A model generated the notes under the pieces. It did no database searches, was not told the origin of the DNA, and saw only the letters and a list, made by a program, of their open reading frames with translations. A stretch of 64,000 bases of DNA from Alitta virens (lineage: Eukaryota > Annelida > Polychaeta > Phyllodocida > Nereididae): contig OW028586.1 of assembly GCA_932294295.1 (NCBI GenBank), positions 8,585,701-8,649,700 of the forward strand. Reading direction: 5' to 3'. Positions within the stretch are counted from its first letter, which is position 1. The number at the start of each line of letters is the position of its first letter. Positions 35,166 to 46,300 of this stretch are shown one piece after another. Both the position numbers and the translations under genes were made by a program.

Positions 35166-35675
35166 GCTGTAACCTAGCCAGAACCGACATACATTGCATC
35201 AGATGCGATGTAGGGTCGGAACGCCTGCTATAGGAATTCATGGACGCTCAAAATTACGACACATTTTTCTCAATAAACACGTTAGCATACCTTATTTTGT
35301 TGTTATGTACAGGATAACTACTCCGTTTACTACTTTCACGCAGATTTTACTGAAAAAGCCACTGAAAACATCCTTTTTAAGAGCATTTTCAAAATTCACG
35401 TTCGCTTGGTTCATGCTTTCACAGGTAGCAGGTCGATTCGTCATTGCCTGATTGAACCCAATGAAAACTGGTCCGTTCGTCACCCGAATTTGGTTGATTT
35501 GTCATCCGAAATTGGTTGATTTGGCCGGTACACAGTGTATGGTCACTGCTATTATATAAAATATGTTAACTGCCGGTGAAGAACCGACCTTTTTGTGAGT
35601 GATGAACCGTCCAGTTTTTACGAAGACGAATCGTGCTGTGACGAATCGACCATGTTATTGATGTCTACTTACACT

Positions 35676-35901
35676 AAAACTCACTAGAGGGCTCCGGCGA
35701 CATCACAGCGCCACCCAGGTGCAATGGGGCAGATAAATATCTAATAATTTAGCTTCATTAGACCCATAGAACAGTGGAATCGTGTGGAATAGTTTATTAA
35801 AATATTTTAATTGTGAAATTGAGAAAACTACGGACTTTCCAGCGCTATTCTGTGTGCCACTAGGGGCGTTGAAACATCGCCAGAGCCCTCTTGTGAGTTT
35901 T
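35676..35901. mobile_element. palindromic MITE of about 226 bp
   Basis: The left end AAAACTCACTAGAGGGCTCC is matched by an inverted right end around GAGCCCTCTTGTGAGTTTTT. The arms extend about 35 bp with a few mismatches (GGCGACATC.CAGCGCC against its inverse). No coding sequence is present. Confidence 0.65.
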
Positions 35902-37584
35902 TCGGAACTAGGCGGCCATGCTTCAAGCTTTGTTTACCGAAATGTGAATTCGAAAATGGCACAGAAATCGATTAATATTGGAAGAAATCAACCATATCTG
36001 TGCGCGACACAATAGAAAAAAGGTATGTCTAACGCTACAGTGGGTGTATGTTGTGTGACAAACGTTTACTAAAAGGCTAGTTCCCACTCAAGCAAAAAAG
36101 TCAATATTTTTTCATCCAGGACCTTGTAACCCTGTCCTATGGACAGGGGACTTGTAGCTAGCTGTAACCCAACAGTAAATTACTGTAATGTAGGGGACAT
36201 AGGCCATGCTGAATTTATGTTAGAATAATTTAAAAACAAACTTGTATTGTAAGCCATTATTATCATGTGTCATAGCTAAGATTATAGTTTTCCTTATAAT
36301 TTCTATGTGTAGGCTAGCGTTATGGATAACTTCTGAAGCCAGGTGGTTTACGATTTCCTTATCAAAAATTTTGACTGTATTTTCTAACAGAGGAGGCCTT
36401 GGACAGGCACCTAGTTTTGTTCACCTGAGGTGGCCCAGTTCTCCCCAAAGCTGTTGCTTAGAAGAAATTACTACATGTCAGTTACATGATTGTACTCTGA
36501 TTATGTGCTGATTATAACAAGATGTTTATTTCTAATCTATCCTCTATTGGTCAATGAACAGTTGTATACATAGCAGCACTTTTACTTACTGACACCAAAA
36601 AAATTTCACTTTATCAGAAAAAGAAATATCTCAAATGGTTTCTTGCTTTCAGACATACAGTTATGATCACTTTGGAGTCATGTGAACCAATATTACTTTC
36701 AGCTGTATGATGGGGGGAGGGGGGTTCTCCCATCGGCCAGTCTCCTTACTTTCCCCTGTGTGTGGTGATGTCCGTTGAAAGATTAACAAAATCTATCACG
36801 TCTTATTGTAAAAAGGTAGCAAGTGTGATGGCGGTCCAATATGTATCTCATATTTTACAAAGACATCCATACAATTATGTAGACTTGAAGTGTATATACA
36901 TTTAGCCTCGATTTGATCACCTCATTCCCAAATATGTAGAAATTTACCTAAAAAATAAGGAATTTAGACATTATCTAGGCCTTAACCCCATAACACAGTC
37001 ACAGGAGCCACTTTTTGGATGTTTAAACATGAGCATAATAAGTGGTCTTAATTCCAGCCATGGCTGGATTAAAGACCTCTAGTAGGCTGGAATTAGGTCA
37101 CCTAGTGGCTGGAATTAGGGCATGGCGGACTGGAATTAGGTTCATTTGACATGCTTATCTGTTTCTCATATTAAGAATATTGTAGGAGAATACGAGTGAA
37201 ATGCTTCCATTTGCATGTATTTTACTAATGAAGCAATACAGGTTATAATTATGCCATTAAATGAGTTTATCAAGTTGAAAAAAGTTTAACTAGCATTTGT
37301 TACAAACCAGAAATGTTTCCTTCTCAAATGCCATCTGGAATACAGACAGATTTAAACACAAAATGGTGTTTATCTAAGACCTCCTAGAATCTCAGAACAT
37401 GTCAATGCCCAAGAAAACATTCACAAAATATAGAATTTGACAATATAGGCACAATTTGACCCATGGGAACACGGAAAAAAGAAGAAATCAAAAGTGGCTG
37501 GAATTGGGGCCAGGCTGGAATTTCGGTCCATACGTGTACCCTATATTATGATTGAGGAAGGTTTTAGAAAGTCTCAGCTTGGTA

Positions 37585-37760
37585 ATATAATAAAACCCAA
37601 CCACAGTGGTGGATCAGCTCAATGAAACCCATGAGTGAGCTGTCTGGCAGAGGAACTCACGAGTGGCGAAGCCACGAGTTAGTTCCTCTGCCAGACAGCC
37701 AGACAGCTCACGAATGGGTTTCAATGAGCTAATCCACCACCGTGGTTGGGTTTTATTTAT
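37585..37760. mobile_element. foldback MITE of about 176 bp
   Basis: A near-perfect hairpin. ATAAAACCCAACCAC, GTGGTGGATCAGCTCA, CCCAT and GCAGAGGAACT each reappear inverted on the other side of the central GTGGCGAAGCCAC. A second, half-length copy of the left arm lies at about 38988-39032. Confidence 0.8.
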
Positions 37761-38169
37761 ATCCCACACATTTACAGATATTTTCAGTTTTAGCTGAGAA
37801 AACTAATAAATTAAGAAATGTTTTGACCAAATTCTTGTACTTTTCATATTGATATTCCTACACAAATTGTGAGGATCACAAATCTAATTAATATTCATAA
37901 ACATCTCAGCAGCCAATCACAGAAGAGAACCAAGCACACAGACGTCACAACGTCATCCCATTCAAAAGTTTGAAGGCTTTTAGCACAAAAATAGGCGTTT
38001 GATAGATTGTTTTTGTTATAGAAACCTGTGTTTTGTTCATGTAGAAATATGTATTTCATCATTTAATGAGAAAAATATGAGTATTTTAGTCAGAATCATG
38101 GTTCAGTGCAACCAGATTCATCATTGACGCCACTGTGCATTTGGTCACCATGGCAACAACGCTGAATGC

Positions 38170-38525
38170 CTATCTGTTTGAGTTTAACAGACAGTTTCGT
38201 CAGTAAAAAGAAATCGCCGGTATGGATAAACAACGAATTATACATATGTAATGTTAGTAAATTTGAACCGAGGAGAGATTCAGCTTCATACCAGTCATAA
38301 TTTGGTCAAAATCGGACAAGAATTGGCGAAGTTATGGCCAGCATGTTCAATGTTGTGGAAGTCAGACTGTTTGAGATCAACAGATTGTTTTGTCAGGAAA
38401 TACGAGTCGCCGATACCAATTAACTATGATATATATAAAGGAACTGTCAGCAGATTTAAAGAGAACAGAAACTGAGCTTCAAAATTGGTCAAGAATTGAC
38501 GAAGTTGTGGCCATTTTCCAGATTT
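38170..38525. repeat. diverged tandem duplication of about 180 bp
   Basis: Blocks TGTTTGAG.TCAACAGA, TTTCGTCAG/TTTTGTCAG and TCGCCGGTA/TCGCCGATA recur in the same order. So do AGAATTGGCGAAGTTATGGCC and AGAATTGACGAAGTTGTGGCC. No coding function was recognised. Confidence 0.55.
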
Positions 38526-38987
38526 AATGGGCAAAGTGAAAGTGAAAGTGCTTTGAACTGAAGTCTTGTCCAGACATGACCAATGACCGCTATGGACCAC
38601 TTTTAGTTTTCAAAATTACTTTTAAGTAGCAAATTTACTTAAAACCTAGTTTGTGCTCATGAATAGTAGTCTATATAATAGGCGAAGCTGTGATTATAGT
38701 GTGAAAGTGAAAATGAAAGTGAAACTGATCAACCTAAAGTAGTCCGTCCAATATGTAAATCAGGGATGGTGGAACACAATTTATTATAATTAGGGATGGT
38801 GGATCACAAAAAATACCACATGGGTTGTTCCATGGAGCTATAGCTCTATGGTTGTTCCTAATAGGTTTTCTATGAGGAACACAGCCAGGTGTGGGATATG
38901 TTAAAATATGGTACATAAGAATGATACACTAGGAAAATAACTCGGCATGTCTCAATCCCTTTAACCATAATTGTTGGTTGGGGTGTA

Positions 38988-39032
38988 TAATAAAACCCAA
39001 CCACAGTGGTGGATCAGCTCAATAAAACCCAT
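38988..39032. repeat. half copy of the 37.6-kb foldback MITE
   Basis: TAATAAAACCCAACCACAG and GGTGGATCAGCTCAAT match the left arm of the element at 37585-37760. The right arm is missing. Confidence 0.75.
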
Positions 39033-41234
39033 GTTTAAAAATTCACCATAAATCACAGAAGCAACGGATTGGTCTCAAACTTGGTAAAATTGTAGTTAAG
39101 ACCCCAATGTATCTCCCTAACAAAAAGTGCCCCACATTTTCTTATAGAAAATCTGCAATGTTTGGGCTACGAAAGCAACGAAGCTCAAAAGTAGCTAAAA
39201 TTAGCGCCTGATCGGTGACGTCATAAAGGTATATTATTATGACGTCACTGCATGATCAATGACCACAAACAGTCCATGGATGCCTATTTACCTTTGACCG
39301 TTGACACTTGCCTGGTGATATATGCTCTGAAAAAGGCAAGTGCAATTAGCAAATTTTAATATGTAGCTGTCAATGCCAGGAGTGAGCGAAGCTATACAAT
39401 ATATATTATGATATAGATATGTCCGATTTTGTTTTATATGTATAATTCAGATATTATCATCATTGATACATCAAACATAAAATATGCATACAAAATACAA
39501 TACATTATTTCCACAATAATAAAGTCTAATTAATATGATTATGCAATGTGCATGAGAGGCCGCAGGTGTTGTAGAATTAAATCGCGATCGTTCCGTTTGA
39601 CCGAACACATTGTTTTTCGTACATACACATGTTTACCTTGCTGCGGCGCCAAAGGCATTTTTCTGTGACATCATCAATAAAGGTTTTGGCTTATTTTTTG
39701 TCAGCGCGGATCATGACCAGCTGATGACGGCGCATTGATTTCTAACCTAAGCACCACGGCCAATCACGGAGTTTGCTAGAGCTCGTTGCCTAGCAAATGA
39801 CCTAGTAATTAAATAAGCTTTGCTCTGATTGGTCGAACGTTCATTTAGTTGGCTAGCTTTATGGAAAATCACGGCAATGGACCATGGAACATTCAAAAAC
39901 CATAGTTCTACTGCTTGTCTTGTCTTGAATCTCATAGAACTGATGATTAACAGTGTTCTAACGTGAGTTTCTTCAAATTTGTTGGGTAGATCTGTATCAT
40001 TTTAAGTTAAGAAACATTTTTGCGTAAGAAGGTCATTATAGGAATTTTGCGCATCATGGCCGCGCAGATTAATTAGGACAACATAGTTCCGATCCGGTCA
40101 TCTGAGAATAGCATGACAGTAGATTTTGTTTTTGGGTTGTGAGTGTGACTAGTAAAAATAATAATAAAATTTAAAAATACAGACAAACGTATTGATTGGC
40201 TGGTGTTTTTAATTTGGCTAAAAAAGTCTTTAGAGGACGTGGTTTACACCTGTTCTTTGGACATTATAGCTTGAAATTGTTCAGGTGTTCTATATGACCA
40301 CTTAAATGTTACACTCTTGTGTTCTTTAATTAGACTCCATGTAGATTTTAAAATTTTCAAAATCGGATAAATAACAATTTTAGGGGTAAAAGAGGTCGGA
40401 GAATTGTAATGCGTACCTTCAGCCGCCAGGGGCGCTGCGGTAGCCTTATACTGCCCCCTGGTGTGATTTAACGTCATCGCAACAATGTCGTTGGCGCGAG
40501 TGTGATCGATTCAAGATGATTTGTTATTCATATCTGGTGGGTTCCCCTTCTAATATAACACTATTTCTAGGCACTGTTAAAATTGTTACAGTTAGAGAAA
40601 CAAGTTTTCTTCAAGTTGCAAGCTGGATATGTATTCGTTACGAAATTATGGATATTGCAACTTTGAACCGACGACGTTGTTATGACTTGATGACGTAGTC
40701 TCGTTCTGGCCCATTGGTCGAAAGAGCGATATTCAGTTGATCTTTCATAGGATTACATGTATTTTTGAAAACAGCGATAATAGGTGAAATCAATTTTAAT
40801 CCAGTTCCGGTTGGCTTGTCCACTGTGTAGCCACTCGTCTATGGGAAGTGAGCTTCGCTCATATTATTTAGATAAATAAATTACAAGCAGCATACAGCAG
40901 CCCTGTAATTCACCATAATTGAGCCATTGATTGCGATACATCTGTAGGAAAAACGTTGCTTATGTGTTATCGCTGTGATGTCGCATCTAATGCAATGTAG
41001 GTCGGTTCTGGCTAATGTGTACTGTACTTCAACATATCATATTATCGTAATATGTGTAAATCACTTTTGGCTCTTTTTTAGTATGTAGTATTTATGTAGT
41101 AATGGTTTCTTCACAATGTTAATATAATCAAAAGAGAAAAAGTATTTATTACTGTAGTCCTATTAAATTCATTATTGTTAATTTCTTATTCTGCATTAGG
41201 TATTGCCCACATAGTGAAGACTAAGCACTTTCAC

Positions 41235-41925
41235 TCACTTTGGTTGTCTTTGTGACAGAAGTTCGAGGATTAGGCTACAGGCAAACATTTCCCGGATTTC
41301 GTTTCTGAACTTTGTAAGGGTGAGGCAGTAGATGTAGAAATTGATGCAGTGGTTCATGTTCACAAGGAATACACTGCATGCCCAGAAAAGATAGCTGTTT
41401 GGACTGCCCAAATCGTTTGCCATCCTTTAAAAAAATGAGATATTGTAAGACAAGATACAAGCGACAAACCCGAAAGAAATCCCAAGCAACATGGCTGTCA
41501 TTCCTGATATGTCGCTCGAATCAGAACCGGCTGTTTGAGACCTCATCCTGTTCGCTTGGACGAGACGATAGATGATGGAGATGTTGGCACCAAGCATAAG
41601 TAGAAATGGAACCAACCAGTAAATGCAAAGATCGTATGAAAGCCATATCCTATTCATGAAGTAGGAGATTCGAGTTACTGGCGGGATGGCGCAAAAATAG
41701 TTAAGGACATTCCCATTTATGTCAGGCACTGAACCAGCCTCCATCACAACAGGAATGAAACCATACAGAGCATATATAGTGACAAGAACAACAGCTATGG
41801 CAATTTGAGCCCTTCAACAAGTAATCAAAGATGAAGCCCTGTGAGGAAAGTTTACCCCGATAAAACGTTCCAAAGGGATAAGAACCAAAACAAACCAAAA
41901 TCCTGCCTGCTTGTCAGAACAAGAA
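41235..41925 (-). pseudogene. rhodopsin-family (peptide-type) GPCR pseudogene, TM3 to C-terminus
   Basis: One frame on the minus strand reads through a G-protein-coupled receptor from the end of TM3 to the tail. It has an ER(F) motif in place of DRY (PLERFIGV), TM4, an extracellular loop, TM5 (WLVPFLLMLGANISIIYRLV), TM6 (MLLGISFGFVACI) and TM7 (NHCINFYIYCLT, corresponding to NPxxY). Two in-frame stops interrupt it: TGA at 41814-41816 between ICL2 and TM4, and TAA at 41424-41426 after TM6. TM1 and TM2 are absent: upstream of about 41940 the similarity ends at a perfect hairpin. It resembles invertebrate neuropeptide receptors, but no specific subfamily is assigned. The lesions and the missing N-terminus make it non-functional. 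Confidence 0.8.
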
Positions 41926-41944
41926 TTCTTTGTAAACTCAGGAT

Positions 41945-43332
41945 GTTCATGTAGCATTAAAATAAATGCTACATGAACATCTAATTACTCTGTAATTTTA
42001 TTTTTAGACCTTAAATATAATAAGCTAACCTATAGACTATACGATAAATTGATTAATTTACTTTAAATGAGTAAATGAGCAAAACATGTACATAATTAGG
42101 TCGATTGGAATGTGAGGTGGCAACATAGTGTCAAATAATCCCGTCACCTTATTGAATCTTTACCAACAGTACCTAAAAATTACAGGCCAAACCCCTTAAC
42201 CATTGGGCCACAGCTAACTATATATAGTACAGTCGAAACTGTTTTCAGTGGTCAGCCAAGAGAATTGATAAATATGACCGTTTTTAGACAGGTGACCATT
42301 CAAAACAGGGCGAACCATACAATGCACACCAAGGTGAAGTCAAATGGGCCAAAAAAAAATCTATAACAACTAAAACCCAGTCTGGTCATTCGGGTAAAAA
42401 TGCCTTGTCACTTGCCCGCAGGCAACAGGTGGCCATTGAATACAGACGCTTAAGTTAAAAAGTGGCCGTACAGAGCAGGTTACCATTACAGTAAGCTGTT
42501 AGGGCAGGTTTGACTAAACCTCATTGCCACATCCAGGATTTGAACACACAACCTCTTTATTCATTGTCCCAAAGTTATGCTGAAAAGTGCCAATTATCAT
42601 AAAGGGGACATCTGGGAACCCAGGACCCCACACTCAAGTTGACTCAACCTTAAACAGTGTGCAACGACTGAGCACAGTTCCACAACTTATTTATCAAATG
42701 TTACTTTAAATTAGAATGACCCAGTCCCAAACAGTCACGTTACCATGAAGACAAAAGTGTGCTGGATGGTGCCAGGAGAGGGATGGTGGAAGCAAACTCC
42801 TGACCACTTCATTTGTCAAAGGCGAAGTAAACCGAAGGAACCCCTTGGCTATGCCCTGCACTGAGATTTCATAACTCAAAATACTGTACTTATACCACTC
42901 TCTTGCTGAGTCATTGTTGCCACAAAATTGCTAAAAATAGAATAGAAGTTAGATGGACACCTAGTGGAGAGCCCAAAAACCCTTATCTTATCTGATCAAT
43001 CAACAAATAAAATAGTCCCTCAGTCTGCATTATATTATTTGAAGGAATTCAGTTGGCAACATCATATACAGCTCTACAAAAGCTGCACTCAAGTTACAAA
43101 CTCAACACCACCTAAGGCCAATGTATAAAGTAAACAACTTTAGTGTGCAAGGATGCATCACCTCTTATGAAGATTGAAGGCCTGATAGTATTTTCAAACC
43201 ACTACCGGGTATAAAAGAAATTCATTTGACAAGTTACTGAGTTAAAATTCACATGTTGTTAGAACAAAACATTTTCCATATTTAAAAAAAAAATCTAAAG
43301 ACCACAAATGCAATCTTGTTAGAACATTTTTA
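41945..43332. other. intergenic DNA with SINE-like and mariner-like relics
   Basis: On the minus strand TGGCCCAATGGTTAAGG (about 42194-42210) resembles a tRNA A box. GTGTTCAAATCCTGG (about 42533-42548) resembles a B box. These look like decayed tRNA-derived SINEs. TACAGTCGAAAC at 42228 and TTACAGTA near 42486 could be ends of a Tc1/mariner relic. No coding exon was seen. Confidence 0.4.
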
Positions 43333-46300
43333 TTAGAAATGTTTACAAAATTCCAGATATTCTTTTAAATTTTCTTTTAGTGCTTCATCAGTAATTCCAT
43401 AATCTTCAGCTTGGTAGTGGATTCTGCCATGTTTGTATTGGAAATTGTCCTTTTGGAATTTTTGCATCAATTCCACAGTTTCTGATTTGAGTTCGAGATG
43501 GAAATGAGAATAGATCTCTGTGACAGTGTCAATTGGATTATCAACCAATTTGGTGTAAGGAACTGATATGTATCTCTCCTGAAAATAGAAATATTTTTTC
43601 TCTAAAAACTTTAAATGTTTTGTTCATAAAACAAGAAGGATTGGAGTAATATTCAACTACATGGGTTAGTTTCTGACCTCGAAATAAAATATTGATCTGT
43701 TCAGCAACTCCAACCAGAAGGCAAGAATGGCCCAGATACCATTCCAAATCATATCGACCTCCGGCGCGATGTCGGCGACGTCAAAACGATATAGAAATGA
43801 TGCTGGCCCGATTTGGAATGCCATCTGGGGGCTACAATTTGGCCTGCATATTAAATTTGCAATTTGACTCTTCATTTCAGATGCTGCTTTTCAATGAATT
43901 GAATTATGAATGGAGAGGTGATTTTTGCAGATCCAGAAAGAGATTTCAAAAGCGATCTACAGTTAGTTTCATAAAATACGGTCGACTCTAGCTGTCTGTA
44001 GCGATCTGTACCTGGCTGTGGTCTAAACCTGAAAAGCCAGCTGCTTCTGTCAACTCCTATAGCTAATAATCGGCTTACATTTATCACCAGAAAAGTGTAA
44101 ACACTGACAAATGTAAGAAATTAATCTAATATATCATAAATATGTACTTTTAGATCCAGCTTTGAGTAGCCAGGTATGACAGCTTTGGCAAGGTTCAATT
44201 TGGGGGGCGTTTTTAATGAAACTAACTGTACTTGAGCCTATCAATTTGAGCAACTATCCATAAGATATAGGGCAGGGCAGTCAGCACTACATCTGAGATT
44301 ACATGAATTTATACACAGAATTATAACATACCTTAGATAGCTGTTTGAGAAAATGAACCATTTTCACGCTGCTGTGTTTGGCAAGTTCCAGAATTCTTTG
44401 ACCTGCACCGAAATGGTCTTCTTTATTGGTCTGCATATTCCAAACCTGAACATTTTAGACTTCTATTATAACCTTATATTTTCAGATTTTTTTATTTCCA
44501 CCATGAGCGATGTACATACACATTATCTTTATAAAACAACAGTACGTGGTATCAAAACTTAGTTTTGAAGACTATATTTAAATGCATATTTCGAATGTCA
44601 TATAATCACAATGATGATTTCAAAAACTGTAATTTTTATTTTTTGTAAAATAAAAATGTGTATGTCTATGATGTAATGCAGTCATGATATACAATTTTCT
44701 TAAACATTGGGATCTGAACTAGGGAGCACATGTTTTGGTAATCGACGTGTTGTTAATCTCAACCTACTAATAATACACAGCATCATACTAAAAGACAAAC
44801 TTGGAGATTCACCATTAAGCACTTCAATAAGTATGAAATTAATGAAAATGCGATGAAAATATTCCATACGTGATTGACAAGGGCACTGAAGGAAGTGACT
44901 GTCTCTTTCGCATTGCGGTGCAGAAAAATAAATTTTGCGGTGGGGTGAATTTTCTGTATCGTTTCCAAGAACAAACTATGCACTGGACATTTCAGAAGAG
45001 CTGTATTTCCTGGCATGAAATCTGTAAAAAGAAAATATAAATATTTTTGTAGCAAGAGATTTTACTTTGATATGTAACTTACTTTATAATTTTAATTGGG
45101 ATAATTTTACTGTTCTTTACAGGCACACTAAAAAGATTCTGAAACATCCAGAATTGTATGCCAATTCAAGGCAGCATCGGATTATTCATCATTCAAATAC
45201 CCATGCAAAACGTTGTCTATGTTTATGGCTATGATTTCAATATATTATTAACTGTAGTTTATAAGTTTGGAAAGTTATAGTACTTGTTACAAGGCAAAAT
45301 TTTTCGAATATTTTTATGTGACTGTCATTGGTTCACACTTCACTAAGTGATCCATATTCTGAGACATAACCAGTTTAATGTGCCCATAAAAGAGTAGCAT
45401 CAGACTAACTTACTGCCGTAAAACAGACATTGCAGACACTTTTTATGGAAATCGTATGCATTTTTTATATGATCGTCCGAACAGCTGAACAGATGATCCA
45501 TCAATTCTTTCATGTTCGGGTTGGGAAATGGATCTAGCAGATCAAGAAAATATAATCGTAAGATGACGTAACATTCTTCAGGTAATTCCATCCTTGTATA
45601 GTGTCCTGGGTCTAATCCCCCCGCTGTCAGTGGCGCTAACTCTGAAATTAACAATGATATGAATCAGACTTGGCGCTCTTCATGAGCCACATCGTACTCT
45701 GTGTCTATGCTAGATAGATGGATAGGTAGATAGATGTAAGAAGTGCAGCCCTCTAAGGCAAGTTCTTGCTGCTATCGCAGGTTGATTGATGAAGTGAGGG
45801 AGAGGAGTCCATCCATGTTACCCCATGGTTGGGATCTTTTACTTGCTTCAGCATAGACACTGAGTACAAGGGACTGCCAATTCAAAGTCTCATCTGAAAG
45901 ACATCCAGCTGAGATTAGCTCATGAAGGGTGCCTGGGCCTAGGATTGAACCGGGTCCTTCGAGGAGCAGGTGAGCATCTTACTACTAGACCACCCAACTG
46001 CCTTTCATCTCATATCATTATGTCTGCCTCTGGCAACTGGTCCTATAAGCTGACTGAGATTTTAGACCGAGTAGCATGGATACATTTGAAATTAGGCGCT
46101 TTCATATGAAGTTAAACAATGCTCTGCTGTTGAGATTTGTGTAACAATGGATCACCAATACAAAAACGTAAAATAATTTCAAATTTTGTAATTTCGAAAC
46201 ACTGCCATCTACAAGGTCTATAGTGATGAAGACTCAGACTCCGAAATTGTATCATGTTAATTAGGGGCTGGACTGCTGCTGCCATGGCTGAGTGTTATTA

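Larger units (their letters stand above)
35170..41022. repeat. repeat island bounded by inverted TAGCCAGAACCGAC ends
   Basis: TAGCCAGAACCGACATACATT...GATGCGA at 35174-35207 has an inverted, slightly diverged partner at about 40982-41015. The interval of about 5.85 kb between them has no long coding frame and holds several other palindromic repeats. It may be one large non-autonomous element or two independent copies of a short repeat that face each other. I found no clear target duplication. Confidence 0.4.

Noticed and set aside
45940..46000. tRNA gene
   Set aside because: A- and B-box-like words are present, but the acceptor and anticodon stems do not close, and the sequence continues into a SINE body with a TATC tail.
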